64,000 bases of DNA from Acetivibrio cellulolyticus CD2 (GCF_000179595.2 NZ_JH556653.1:1421223-1485222); one strand, 5' to 3'; positions 8,382 through 17,565 are shown, numbered from the stretch's first letter. Program-made: numbers and translations. The notes: generated from the sequence alone by a model not told the origin.

Positions 8382-9253
8382 TTATTTGTATGGTTCTAAT
8401 GGATACCCATCCCTGTATTTCCCCCTCGTATCGATGCCCCCTATACCCTTCATACCAGTAATAGTAGTACTTATAACCTCTTTAGGTGAAATTATCCTGT
8501 CTATACCAGTAAACGCAACCTTTTTACATATATAGACAGGATCCAAAGCATGAATTAGAACCCTATAAGGTGCACTTGCATAATTTGCTCCTGCTTCAAT
8601 TATTCTATGGTACATAGATTGGCAAGCACCCGCAAATATTACAAGTCCATCCAAATTGCTGTCATAACGCCTTGCCTCCTTAACAGCCTCAATGAAGTAT
8701 TTTGAATTTCTATAATTATCTATACTTGCATATCCATTTTCGTCCTTTATAACGCCATCGTGGCCGGTTAAAACAAGAATATCAGGCTTATGCTGTTTTA
8801 GCAGTTCATACACTTTTAAAGGCTGGTCCTTTTCCTTAACATGTACCCCTATAGCCTCTATACCAAGTTTTTTGTACCCCTCGAGGCATGTGTCGAGATA
8901 ATCATTATCTCCGTCTATATGAAGTACTCTCCCTGGTCTTTGAAACTTTCGGTCCTCAATTACCGTCTGCTCACGATAGAATTTTTTTTTTGCATATTTC
9001 TGAATCTTGTCGGCTGCATACTTCTCAACTTTGTATCGATTGAGTCGTTAACCTTTTCGTTGTATTCCCTTACATAGGATTCCGGTTGTAAAACGAGATC
9101 CGACTCAGGTGCGTCCGCCTCAAGCCTGTAACATAACCCTCTTAATACAATTACTTCCTTACCGCCCTCATTCTTAATATCAACAACCTTAAACAAAATA
9201 TCAGAGTTATAAGATTTTCTGCCTACTATATCTCCAATCCTTAATGCACCCAT
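8382..9253 (-). CDS. yabG: Sporulation-specific protease YabG, reading frame interrupted at an A10 run
   Basis: YabG is a cysteine-type protease that processes spore coat proteins (such as SpoIVA) during sporulation. The N-terminal part reads from ATG at 9251-9253 (MGALRIGDIVGRKSY, AGGGGTG upstream) and in its own frame meets a stop shortly after a run of ten A residues (complement of 8982-8991). The rest of the protein (VLHIDGDNDYL, LVLTGHDG, FAGACQSMYHRIIEAGANYASAP) lies in the -1 frame. Re-reading one A, or adding one, joins the halves into 290 aa, the length of B. subtilis YabG. So either this copy is broken, the assembly has a one-base error, or the protein is made by slippage. The catalytic region is intact in the second frame. 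Confidence 0.85.
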
Positions 9254-9326
9254 AAAATCAATCACCCCTAAAAACATCTTCCTAATATACATAATATGTA
9301 ATTATATATTTATTGTGATGTATCTA

Positions 9327-9356
9327 TTGAAAATTGTGAATATTAATAGTTATAAT
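9327..9356 (+). promoter_or_regulatory. Promoter of fhs
   Basis: TTGAAA (9327-9332), 18 bp spacer, TATAAT (9351-9356). It lies 60 bp before the fhs start codon, in the gap shared with the divergent yabG. Confidence 0.7.
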
Positions 9357-9415
9357 GTACTAGGATAAATAATTACAAAGTAATTTATATGGTTATACCT
9401 TAGGAGGTAATAAAA

Positions 9416-11086
9416 TTGCAAACAGATATTCAAATAGCTCAATCGTGCAAAATGGAACCCATTGTTGAAATTGCAAAAAAACTTGCTATCTCTGAAGATG
9501 AAATTGAATTATACGGAAAGTATAAAGCCAAACTGTCAGACGAACTCTGGGAGAGGCTTAAAGATAAAAAGGATGGTAAACTTGTATTGGTAACTGCCAT
9601 AAATCCTACTCCTGCAGGTGAAGGTAAGACCACTACTACTGTTGGCTTAGGTCAGGCAATGTCAAAGATAGGTAAGAAAGCAATTATTGCTTTAAGAGAG
9701 CCTTCATTAGGCCCCGTTATGGGTGTAAAAGGAGGAGCAGCTGGAGGCGGCTATTCTCAGGTAGTTCCTATGGAGGATATTAATCTTCATTTCACTGGCG
9801 ACATGCACGCAATAACTGCTGCAAATAATTTGTTATCAGCTGCTATAGATAACCATATACACCAAGGAAACAGCCTTAATATCGATCTGCGGCAGATCGT
9901 GTGGAAAAGGGCAATGGACATGAATGATCGTGCTTTAAGGGGCACTGTAGTCGGTCTAGGGGGCAAAGCTAATGGAATGCCCAGAGAAGATGGTTTTCTG
10001 ATTACTGTGGCATCCGAGGTTATGGCTATACTATGCCTATCTATGGATCTTATGGACTTAAAAGAACGTCTGGGCAAAATTATTATCGGATATAATTATG
10101 ATGGCAAACCTGTTACTGCAAAGGATCTTAAGGTAAATGGAGCGATGACACTCCTTCTAAAAGATGCGGTTAAACCAAATCTTGTTCAAACTCTCGAAAA
10201 TACCCCGGCAATAATGCATGGTGGTCCGTTTGCAAATATTGCCCATGGATGCAATAGCATCATTGCCACTAAAATAGCATTGAAGCTTGCAGATTACTGT
10301 ATAACAGAGGCAGGATTCGGTGCAGATCTTGGTGCAGAAAAGTTTTTTAACATTAAATGCAGAATGGCAGGTTTAAAGCCTGATGCAGTTGTACTGGTAG
10401 CAACAATAAGAGCATTAAAATATAATGGCGGTGTTAAAAAAGAAGACCTTGGCTCTGAAAACCTACACGCTCTAAAACTAGGCTTTGTTAACCTCGAGAA
10501 ACACATTGAAAACCTTAAGAAGTTTGGAGTATCTGTTTTAGTAGCCATAAATCATTTTGGCAGCGATACCCCTGAAGAGGTTGAGTATGTTAAAGCAAGA
10601 TGTAAAAATATGAATGTTGAAGTTGCATTCTCAGAAGTATTTGCAAAAGGTGGAGCAGGTGGTCAGGAACTAGCTGAAAAGCTGGTTAAACTTACAAATT
10701 CAACTGCATCAAACTTTAAACCGCTATACGATGTAAATCTCCCAATTAAGCAAAAGATTGAAACTATTGCAAAGGAAATATATGGAGCTAAGGCAGTCGT
10801 TTATTCTCCTGAAGCTGATAAAACAATAAAGAAAATAGAAAATATGGGACTAGACAAAATGCCAATATGCATGGCAAAAACCCAATACTCTCTATCGGAT
10901 AACCCCAATTTGTTAGGTAGACCCGAAGGCTTTGACATAACGGTTAAGGAATTGAAAATCTCTGCAGGAGCAGGTTTTATTGTAGCACTAACTGGTGACA
11001 TAATGACTATGCCAGGTCTTCCAAAAGTTCCTGCTGCTGAGAAAATTGATATAGATGATTCTGGGGTTATACAAGGTCTATTTTAA
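9416..11086 (+). CDS. fhs: Formate-tetrahydrofolate ligase (10-formyl-THF synthetase)
   Basis: 556 aa from a TTG start at 9416, 8 bases after AGGAGG (9402-9407). The enzyme uses ATP to join formate to tetrahydrofolate, giving 10-formyl-THF for purine synthesis and one-carbon metabolism (and the methyl branch of the Wood-Ljungdahl pathway where present). The P-loop-like [11 protein letters not shown] lies at about 64-74, followed by [19 protein letters not shown], both hallmarks of the family, and length is normal. It is transcribed alone, from the promoter at 9327-9356, and no other folate gene is adjacent. Confidence 0.97.
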   Translation: MQTDIQIAQSCKMEPIVEIAKKLAISEDEIELYGKYKAKLSDELWERLKDKKDGKLVLVTAINPTPAGEGKTTTTVGLGQAMSKIGKKAIIALREPSLGPVMGVKGGAAGGGYSQVVPMEDINLHFTGDMHAITAANNLLSAAIDNHIHQGNSLNIDLRQIVWKRAMDMNDRALRGTVVGLGGKANGMPREDGFLITVASEVMAILCLSMDLMDLKERLGKIIIGYNYDGKPVTAKDLKVNGAMTLLLKDAVKPNLVQTLENTPAIMHGGPFANIAHGCNSIIATKIALKLADYCITEAGFGADLGAEKFFNIKCRMAGLKPDAVVLVATIRALKYNGGVKKEDLGSENLHALKLGFVNLEKHIENLKKFGVSVLVAINHFGSDTPEEVEYVKARCKNMNVEVAFSEVFAKGGAGGQELAEKLVKLTNSTASNFKPLYDVNLPIKQKIETIAKEIYGAKAVVYSPEADKTIKKIENMGLDKMPICMAKTQYSLSDNPNLLGRPEGFDITVKELKISAGAGFIVALTGDIMTMPGLPKVPAAEKIDIDDSGVIQGLF

Positions 11087-11112
11087 CATGTAAATGAATT
11101 ATAACCGTGTAT

Positions 11113-11139
11113 AAGGAGATAGACTTATTCTATCTTCTT
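11113..11139 (+). terminator. Possible terminator hairpin after fhs
   Basis: Ten-base-pair stem AAGGAGATAG/CTATCTTCTT (one G-U). The T run comes only about 13 bases later, so it may be a simple mRNA 3' hairpin. Confidence 0.4.
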
Positions 11140-11159
11140 ACGCACCTTAAATCTTTTTA

Positions 11160-12146
11160 TCAATGTAAAAAGTCATATCTATCTAGAAAATTTTTATGGT
11201 ATTCTATTTCTTCAATAACCTCATCAAACTTTCTCTCGAAAGTTTTGTCCCTCCAGCTTCGCCTGCTGTTGTAATACTTATTTACCACTCTCCAGAATTT
11301 TTGAGGAAATTGAAGCATTATCTTCATAACAAAAAATTCATCGTCAGATATTGGCTCAACCGACGTATATGCATCTATAATAACCTTTGCTTCTTTAATA
11401 TCCCAGTAACACTTTCTCATTTTACGCCGCAATAGATTTGCTATATCATACACTTTCAATTCAAAGCTGCATAGGCTAAAATTTACAATAGATGTCTCGT
11501 TATTATCAATAATTATGTTGCTGTGCGTATAGTCATGGTGACAGAACAACTTTTCCTCCCTGGTTTTCTGAACTAATTCGTTATACTTGGATTTGCCTAT
11601 TAAGTTAACTGCGTCCTCTCCTAAATTATAAAAGTAATCTATATACTGCAATATCAAATAATCAAGACTACCCTTTTCTCTCTGGGCTGTTTTTTTTACT
11701 CTCTTGATCTCATCAAGCCTTTTTATAAAATGCGCAGGAAGATTACCCAATTCATCCTTTACCATGCTCTGTGCAGGGGGTATATATCCTCTAGACGCAC
11801 TATGCATCTCTGCAAGGGCCATAGAAGCTTTTATTACATCTTCTCTTTTTTCAAGATCACACTCCCTGCCTTGAACACCTTCTGTTATAGCATAATTAGT
11901 TCCATCAATATTTATATATGGAAGGCCCTCTTTAGTGCATATAAATCTATCCAGATTGCAGAAATTATTCCTGTATAAATGCTCTTTAGCACCATGAATA
12001 AACCAAATTCGCTCCGGAGAGAAATTAAGCTTCCTTACTACCTTCTTACCGGTTGAACTTTCAATAATAAAAAAATCCTTAAAAGGAATAATATTTTTTA
12101 CTGTCAAATCATACTCCTGCGATATCTCTTTATCCAAATCACCCAT
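11160..12146 (-). CDS. CotS-like spore coat protein / kinase-fold protein lacking the metal-binding Asp
   Basis: 328 aa. The fold is that of the aminoglycoside phosphotransferase/choline kinase superfamily: an N-lobe with a Lys-containing strand (GKKVVRKLNF, about 33-42), and the catalytic-loop motif HDYTHSN at 204-210. CotS family proteins (CotS, YsxE, YutH) belong to this fold and sit in the spore coat. The second metal-binding motif, normally Ile/Val-Asp-Phe-Asp, reads IVNFSLCSF here (Asn at about 222), while the following YDIANLLRR is conserved as in CotS proteins. It is therefore likely a pseudokinase with a structural or binding role. Expression in the mother cell is inferred, not shown. 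Confidence 0.75.
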   Translation of the reverse strand: MGDLDKEISQEYDLTVKNIIPFKDFFIIESSTGKKVVRKLNFSPERIWFIHGAKEHLYRNNFCNLDRFICTKEGLPYINIDGTNYAITEGVQGRECDLEKREDVIKASMALAEMHSASRGYIPPAQSMVKDELGNLPAHFIKRLDEIKRVKKTAQREKGSLDYLILQYIDYFYNLGEDAVNLIGKSKYNELVQKTREEKLFCHHDYTHSNIIIDNNETSIVNFSLCSFELKVYDIANLLRRKMRKCYWDIKEAKVIIDAYTSVEPISDDEFFVMKIMLQFPQKFWRVVNKYYNSRRSWRDKTFERKFDEVIEEIEYHKNFLDRYDFLH

Positions 12147-12278
12147 TGTAAATTGACCTCCATTTTATTGGTACAGCCCATCAATCTATGTATATGCAAT
12201 TATAATCCCTGCTAGAATTAATTTTTTGATATGTTTGGGAAAAGGCATTTTTGTGGTGCCAGGCAAATTCTCAACAAA

Positions 12279-12317
12279 AAAACCTTGAATAGGCTCATCT
12301 GCCCTAATCAAGGTTTT
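12279..12317 (-). terminator. Terminator of the ABC-F gene
   Basis: On the minus strand a 10-bp perfect outer stem plus a TTAGGG/CCTA inner stem, followed by seven T residues. It lies about 105 bp after the ABC-F stop codon and separates that gene from the CotS-like gene. Confidence 0.85.
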
Positions 12318-12422
12318 ACCGCAATTATCAAAACTTGCTTCTCATCAAACTTATTTCTAACTTTTAATTTTATGCTTCATATGATCATAATTAAAATGCC
12401 AGGAAATAAAATCGCTTTCAAG

Positions 12423-13979
12423 TTAAACTACTTTTGTAGTCCAGTTTTCAACATTCCATACTTCAGTAACCCAATCCTCATAAAACTCAGGCTCATGGCT
12501 AACAAGAATAATCGTACCCTTAAATTCCTTCAATGCCCTTTTTAATTCATCTTTTGCATCTACATCCAGATGGTTAGTAGGCTCGTCTAAGACCAGCCAA
12601 TTTACGTCTTTAAGCATCAGTTTGCATAACCTCACCTTAGCGTTTTCCCCACCACTTAGCACCATCATCTGGCTTGTAATATGTTCGGTAGTAAGCCCGC
12701 ATTTAGCAAGCGCTGCACGCACCTCACCATTGCCCATACCGGGATATTCATTCCATACTTCTTCCAAAGCAGTGTTTGAATTATACCTATCCGATTCCTG
12801 TTCAAAATACCCAGGACAAACAAACTGATCCAACTTTACTTCTCCCGAAACAGGCTTTTGAATTCCCAGTATTGTTTTAAGCAGAGTAGATTTTCCGAGC
12901 CCATTTACACCTTTGATGGCAACCTTTTTTCCTCTTTCCAAAGAAAGCGTCAGAGGTTTTGTCAGTGGCTCTTCATATCCAATAATCAGGTTCTCTGCCG
13001 TAAAAACATATTTTCCTGGAGTCCTAGCTTCTCTAAACTTAAAGGAAGGCTTAATTTTTTCTCTTGCCTTCTCTATAATATCCATCTTGTCCAGTTTCTT
13101 TTGCCTGCTCTTTGCCATATTGGTAGTAGCAACTCTTGCTTTATTACGTGCAATAAAATCCTCAAGCCTTTCAATTTCCTTCTGTTGTTTCTCGTAAGCC
13201 TGCTGGATCTGATTTTTCTTTAACTGGTACATCTGCTGGAATTGGTCATAGTTTCCGGTATATCTGGTCAAAACCGCATTTTCTACATGGTATATTACAT
13301 TTACAACCTCATTTAAGAAAGGAATATCATGGGATACAAGTATAAAGCTATTTTCATAGTTCTTGAGGTAATTTTTAAGCCACATGATATGTTCAACATC
13401 AAGAAAGTTGGTAGGCTCATCCAGTATTAAAATCATAGGGTTTTGAAGAAGAAGTTTTGTTAAAAGCACCTTAGCCCTCTGTCCACCACTCAGTTCACTT
13501 ACATCCCTATCAAGTCCAATTTCACCCAAACCTAATCCATTAGCCACTTCCTCTATTTTAGCATCGATTATATAAAAACCATTATGCTCAAGGGTGTTCT
13601 GTATTTCCCCAACATCCTCCATCATTGAGTCTATTTCACTTTCCGCGGCATCAGACATTTTCTCATATATCTGAAGCATTTCCTGTTCCAAATCAAACAT
13701 ATGCTGAAACGCTTCCCTTAAAACTTCCCTGATACTCTTCCCTTTTGTCAAAACAGTATGCTGATCAAGGTAACCCGTAGTTATCCTGCTACACCACTCC
13801 ACTTTTCCCTCATCTGGCATTAACTTTCCTGTTATTATATTTAAGAAAGTAGATTTTCCCTCTCCATTCGCCCCAACCAATCCAACATGTTCACCCTTTA
13901 ATAGTCGAAATGAAGCGTTCTCCAATATTTTTCTTGCGCCAAATCCATGGCTTACATTTTCAACATTTAAAATACTCAT
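12423..13979 (-). CDS. ABC-F family ATPase (ribosome-associated, two ABC domains)
   Basis: 518 aa from ATG at 13977-13979, after GGGGAG (13984-13989). Two ABC domains: the first has Walker A GANGEGKST (about 36-44), signature LSGGQ (about 163) and Walker B LILDEPTN (about 185); the second repeats them as GVNGLGKST, LSGGE and LVLDEPTNHLD. Between them is the charged, helical linker (about 245-320, rich in Lys/Glu/Gln) typical of ABC-F proteins, which bind the ribosomal E site and reach the P-site tRNA. There are no membrane segments, so it is not a transporter. Housekeeping (YdiF/Uup-type) and antibiotic-resistance ABC-Fs cannot be separated by reading; the linker is not notably long, which favours a housekeeping role. 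Confidence 0.9.
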   Translation of the reverse strand: MSILNVENVSHGFGARKILENASFRLLKGEHVGLVGANGEGKSTFLNIITGKLMPDEGKVEWCSRITTGYLDQHTVLTKGKSIREVLREAFQHMFDLEQEMLQIYEKMSDAAESEIDSMMEDVGEIQNTLEHNGFYIIDAKIEEVANGLGLGEIGLDRDVSELSGGQRAKVLLTKLLLQNPMILILDEPTNFLDVEHIMWLKNYLKNYENSFILVSHDIPFLNEVVNVIYHVENAVLTRYTGNYDQFQQMYQLKKNQIQQAYEKQQKEIERLEDFIARNKARVATTNMAKSRQKKLDKMDIIEKAREKIKPSFKFREARTPGKYVFTAENLIIGYEEPLTKPLTLSLERGKKVAIKGVNGLGKSTLLKTILGIQKPVSGEVKLDQFVCPGYFEQESDRYNSNTALEEVWNEYPGMGNGEVRAALAKCGLTTEHITSQMMVLSGGENAKVRLCKLMLKDVNWLVLDEPTNHLDVDAKDELKRALKEFKGTIILVSHEPEFYEDWVTEVWNVENWTTKVV

Positions 13980-14097
13980 ATTTCTCCCCAAACCAAAGTT
14001 TTTTAGATTATTTTATCTTATTGTGCATATATAAGTCAAAGTAAATTTAACGTTACCAAATTTTAAGACCATTACTTCACATCTTCCTCAAATAAAC

Positions 14098-14151
14098 ATG
14101 CACCACATAGCAAAGAGAATTAGAATTGTTTCTTTCTGCTATATGGTGCAT
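14098..14151 (-). terminator. Long imperfect hairpin downstream of the dockerin GH105 gene
   Basis: Arms ATGCACCA...ATAGCA (from 14098) and TGCTAT...TGGTGCAT (to 14151) form about 8 + 6 bp of perfect pairing around single mismatches, with extra A/G-T pairs near the loop. On the minus strand only a weak T stretch follows. It lies 33 bp after the stop codon, so a terminator or 3'-end-stabilising role is likely. Confidence 0.5.
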
Positions 14152-14183
14152 AAATTGAATTCATTAACCATTAATTATAAGCT

Positions 14184-15671
14184 TTATTGATTCTTATACA
14201 TCTGCTCAAAACAAACTATAAAAGCTCCTAAACCATGAGAATCATTAGATGACTTTTTCCTGTTTATATAATAATTATAGTCACCTACGTCTGTTCCAAC
14301 GCAAATATCAGTTAAATTAGTTAACCCGTCACTTCCCATTGAAATTTTAGTTAATACACCCTTAAAACCTTTATTTGCATAAGATTGGTAACTGGAATCT
14401 ACATATCCTCTTTCAACCGCTCGTGATATAGTATATGTATACATACATGAACATGAGGTTTCAAGCCAATTGCCAGACTGTGTACCTTTGTTGACTACTT
14501 GGTACCACAAGCCGCTGTCACTTTGATAACGTGCAAAAGCATCAATTAATTCCTTAAGAATTTTGATAAGTTCCTGCCTTTTTGGGTAATCAGCCGGAAG
14601 TACTTCCAAAACCTCTATCAAAGCCATACCATACCACCCGATTGATCTACCCCAAAAATCAGGTGAATGATGTGTTGTCCGATCTGCCCAACTCTCGGAT
14701 CCGTCTTCATCATATGCATGATACAGCAATCCAGTATTCGGATCTCTTAAGTGACTTGCATATATTAATAATTGATTTACGGCTTCATTATTACAATATT
14801 CACTGTCATTAAACATTGATCCGTATGCTACTAGGAAAGGGGTAGACATATACGTACCATCCAACCACAATTGGCCAATACCTAGTTTGGGATTTGCTGA
14901 AGTTCCTTTGGTCATATGCCAAAAACCTCCATCAGCTGTACAAGGATAGGTATCGAAAATTTTTCTTATTTTGGTTGCAGCAGTTTTATATTTTTGTTCT
15001 CCTGTTTCCTTGTAAAGTAATATAAGTACAAGTCCAGGTTGTATGAGATCTAATGACGTAATTGTTGTTTTTATATTACCCGAACTGTCAATACATGAAT
15101 CAGCCCAAGTTTTAAGGTAGTTCAGATACTTTGCATCATTTGTCCTCTTATAAACCCTATATACCATAGAGAGGTAAAATCCATTCCAATACCCCCAACC
15201 ACTTACCTTGGAACTTCTCTTCATTGTAGAGTCAACTACTTTTACAGACCAATCTGTTGTTACTTTTATTGGTGTTATTGTTGGTCCTGGTATTGCTGTT
15301 TTTGTTGGCGTACTTGTTACTACTGGTGTTGGTGTAATGTTTCCAGTATTTACTGGAAAATCGGGTATCATACCTAAGAGATATATCCTCATAATGGCAA
15401 AATCAACGCTGTTGAAAGAATCATCTCCATTTAAATCAGATGCCTTTAAACCATCTTCTGCGGGTAATTCTGCAATTATACCCAAAAGCAATTGTTTCAT
15501 CAAAGCAAAGTCAATACTGTTTATGTTCCCATCCCCACTTACATCACCTACTTTTGAAGATGTCACTTTGTCAGTATCCTGCGCCATAATGGGTTGCTGC
15601 ATAAAAATTGAGAACATAAAACAAACAACAAGACACACTGAAAGAAAGGTTTGTACTGATTTCCTTTTCAC
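14184..15671 (-). CDS. Secreted cellulosomal GH105/GH88-type unsaturated glucuronyl/galacturonyl hydrolase with N-terminal dockerin
   Basis: 495 aa from a GTG start at 15669-15671, 8 bases after a run of G residues (GGGGGG). Order: signal peptide with basic start and hydrophobic core (1-31); type I dockerin with two calcium-binding duplicated segments, GDVSGDGNINSIDFALMKQ and SDLNGDDSFNSVDFAIMR (about 42-102); Thr/Pro-rich linker (about 107-135); catalytic alpha/alpha barrel (about 139-495). GH105 marks include QLWLDGTYMSTPF (proposed catalytic Asp), WGRSIGWYGMALIEVLEVLP and NWLETSCSCMY. Such enzymes remove unsaturated uronic acids from pectin or glucuronoxylan fragments made by lyases. The dockerin means it docks on a scaffoldin cohesin. 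No other carbohydrate gene is nearby. GH105 versus GH88 is not certain. Confidence 0.87.
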   Translation of the reverse strand: MKRKSVQTFLSVCLVVCFMFSIFMQQPIMAQDTDKVTSSKVGDVSGDGNINSIDFALMKQLLLGIIAELPAEDGLKASDLNGDDSFNSVDFAIMRIYLLGMIPDFPVNTGNITPTPVVTSTPTKTAIPGPTITPIKVTTDWSVKVVDSTMKRSSKVSGWGYWNGFYLSMVYRVYKRTNDAKYLNYLKTWADSCIDSSGNIKTTITSLDLIQPGLVLILLYKETGEQKYKTAATKIRKIFDTYPCTADGGFWHMTKGTSANPKLGIGQLWLDGTYMSTPFLVAYGSMFNDSEYCNNEAVNQLLIYASHLRDPNTGLLYHAYDEDGSESWADRTTHHSPDFWGRSIGWYGMALIEVLEVLPADYPKRQELIKILKELIDAFARYQSDSGLWYQVVNKGTQSGNWLETSCSCMYTYTISRAVERGYVDSSYQSYANKGFKGVLTKISMGSDGLTNLTDICVGTDVGDYNYYINRKKSSNDSHGLGAFIVCFEQMYKNQ

Positions 15672-15880
15672 TATTATATCCCCCCTAGTTTTTAGGCTGG
15701 TGCAATACATCAATATTGTGCAGTTTTAAAAAGTTTAAGTGCAATATAGAGTGGTTATAAGGTAATTTGCAACAACCCATTTTACAAAAATGAACATATA
15801 AAATTCATTTTACAGTACTATTTTTGGCTAGTATAATATGCGAAATATATATTTTTTTTGAGGTATATGAAAATACATAT

Positions 15881-15912
15881 AAAACCCGTGACATAAAAAA
15901 ACGGCACGGGTT
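15881..15912 (-). terminator. Terminator of the small ORF at 15946-16185
   Basis: Minus-strand stem AACCCGTG/CACGGGTT (arms 15905-15912 and 15883-15890) with a T-rich loop and TTTTATA after it; 33 bp past the stop codon of the small ORF. Confidence 0.75.
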
Positions 15913-15945
15913 CCTATGATTTATCCTTTGAACTTGTTTCATTCT

Positions 15946-16185
15946 TCATCTCAATTTCAATATCATGTTATTTACAGCAAAAAGATTGTTTATCCTATTT
16001 GAGAAATCTCTATCAATATATATCTCCTGCTTCTCTAAACTTATAAAATTCCTTAAAAAATTAATTTTGCAATTAGACAATAAATTATACGTCTCTAAAT
16101 TAATCCTTCCGCTAAGCACGTTACCTTGGCACAATTCAACAAACTTTACTGATTCACTGAGAAGTCTATTTTTTACACGAATCAT
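15946..16185 (-). CDS. Small uncharacterised protein
   Basis: 79 aa from ATG at 16183-16185, with GGAGGGAG about 10 bases upstream. I do not recognise the family. The sequence is basic and mostly helical in character (MIRVKNRLLSESVKFVELCQ at the start), with two Cys and no signal peptide or membrane segment. Support for it being a real gene: a TTGACA/TACACT promoter upstream (16258-16287), a good ribosome binding site, and a clean hairpin terminator just downstream (15881-15912), that is, a complete monocistronic unit. Function unknown. Confidence 0.6.
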   Translation of the reverse strand: MIRVKNRLLSESVKFVELCQGNVLSGRINLETYNLLSNCKINFLRNFISLEKQEIYIDRDFSNRINNLFAVNNMILKLR

Positions 16186-16615
16186 CTTCAAGTATCTCCC
16201 TCCATATATTTTCATATATTTATCTAAAATATTATCAGTTTAAACTTACCGTACAATAGTGTAACGTATATGTTATTATTTTGTCAATATTTGGAGTCCA
16301 ATAAATTTGAGTTTTTGTGTAAATAAATACCTATAAAATATTATGACCTTAATTTATATTTCTTCAACTATAACTTATAATCTTATAGTTAATTAATTAT
16401 TTCCACAATATTCAAACTTTTCTTTGAAAACACATCATATATAGTTTAAAATATATGTGTAGAATAAATTCTAGTACCTAGTAACAGAATTTATTTTTGG
16501 AGACGTGCAAGGCTCAGACAAAGTAAAGCATTTTTATATTATTAAAGACTAGAAATTTGTAATTTCAAAAAGCACACTGGTACATAATATTAAATTAGTT
16601 GAACAAGGTGATTTA
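16186..16615. other. Intergenic region between the small ORF and the XRE gene
   Basis: 430 bp, about 75-80% AT, divergently flanked. It holds the promoter of the small ORF at 16258-16287. For the XRE gene I see only weak promoter-like elements. Confidence 0.4.
16258..16287 (-). promoter_or_regulatory. Promoter of the small ORF
   Basis: On the minus strand, exact TTGACA (16282-16287), 18 bp spacer, TACACT (16258-16263). The leader to the ATG at 16185 is about 65 nt. Confidence 0.65.
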
Positions 16616-17314
16616 GTGAGTATTTTAGGAGAACTTTTCCGGGAAATAAGATTGAGTAAAAATTGGTCCATTAGGCAAGCTGCAAAAAATATGGGCATAA
16701 GCTACTCATACCTAAGCATCCTAGAAAAGGGGATAGATCCAAGGACAGGAAAAGACTCAAATCCTAAGCCTGAAATGTTAAAGATAATATCCAAAGCTTA
16801 TAACTATCCTTATGAGGAGCTTATGAAGGCTGCAGGATATTTAAATGATGACAATAATTATTCAAAAAAGTTTGATCCTATTGCTTTTTTAAACAATCTT
16901 AGACTTATAATGGGCAAAATGAGTATTGAAGAATTCTCTAGTGATATTCATGATAAAACCGGTTATCAAATAAAGTCTGAACAAATTAGAAGTTATTTGA
17001 GCGGTGATATTCAACCCTTCCCAGGTACCTTAAATATTTTGAGCAAGTATGCACAAGTAAGTAAAGATTTCTGGGTGAATAAAAATACTGATGAAACTTT
17101 TTTGTATGAGAAAAAAAATTATAATGAAACTGTATCAAAGTTATCACAAGAATCCTTAAGTAAGGACTATTTGAGCTTTTCAAGTCTTTCTGAGGAATTA
17201 AAAGAATTTATATTAAACAAAGATAACAATCTTTACTTAAAATACGCAATGGAGGCTAAGAAAAAAGGTATTAACCCAAATACTCTTAATCTCCTTGATT
17301 ATTTCTGTGCATAA
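16616..17314 (+). CDS. XRE-family helix-turn-helix transcriptional regulator
   Basis: 232 aa from a GTG start with AAGGTG six bases upstream. Residues about 3-70 form an HTH_3/XRE domain: LGELFREIRLSKNWSIRQAA, then SYSYLSILEKG as recognition helix, with an insertion (DPRTGKDSNPKP) seen in many clostridial XRE proteins before KPEMLKIISKAYNYPYEELMKAAG. The remaining 160 residues are helical and not recognised; a second weaker HTH-like stretch (IEEFSSDIHDKTGYQI..SEQIRSYLSG, about 102-130) may be present. The stop codon touches the left end of the large palindrome at 17314-17565. It may regulate the Agr-like pair downstream (inference from position). Confidence 0.8.
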   Translation: MSILGELFREIRLSKNWSIRQAAKNMGISYSYLSILEKGIDPRTGKDSNPKPEMLKIISKAYNYPYEELMKAAGYLNDDNNYSKKFDPIAFLNNLRLIMGKMSIEEFSSDIHDKTGYQIKSEQIRSYLSGDIQPFPGTLNILSKYAQVSKDFWVNKNTDETFLYEKKNYNETVSKLSQESLSKDYLSFSSLSEELKEFILNKDNNLYLKYAMEAKKKGINPNTLNLLDYFCA

Positions 17315-17565
17315 GCAACATCAGTTCACCTTTGAGCATCACCTATACGCAACAGGAGCATCACTACCTCTTATACTAGAGTACAGCAGTCATTCGTACC
17401 ATTCAAGGATGCTACGCACCACTTCGTGGCTTTGTCCTTGAGTGCCACGAATGACTACTGTAGCGGGCAATTAAGAGGTAATGAAATATTGTCTACTCAC
17501 CAGTGAGTAGCATGGTGATATCATTGAATGAATTACTGATGTTATTCAGGTGAATTAATGTTGCT
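17314..17565. repeat. Large imperfect palindromic element with nested hairpins
   Basis: About 250 bp, visibly GC-richer than its surroundings, with nested inverted repeats. Outer arms: GCAACATCAGTTCACC (17315-17330) and GGTGAATTAATGTTGC (17549-17564), 14 of 16 complementary. Next: TACCTCTTA (17365-17373) with TAAGAGGTA (17472-17480). Then TACAGCAGTCATTCGT (17382-17397) with ACGAATGACTACTGTA (17447-17462), 15 of 16. Then TTCAAGGA (17402-17409) with TCCTTGAG (17435-17442). The tip is CCAC/GTGG (17419-17429). A separate hairpin CTACTCA/TGAGTAG lies at 17493-17510. There is no coding potential. It could be a non-coding RNA gene, a MITE-like element, or a DNA-structure site; it is not a simple terminator. 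Confidence 0.7.

Noticed and set aside
15208..15729. 173-codon frame on the plus strand opposite the dockerin region
   Set aside because: Antisense shadow of the Thr/Pro linker and dockerin coding sequence; no upstream signals.
16216..16615. Group II intron or IS remnant between the small ORF and the XRE gene
   Set aside because: No transposase or maturase frames, no terminal inverted repeats or duplications visible; just AT-rich DNA.
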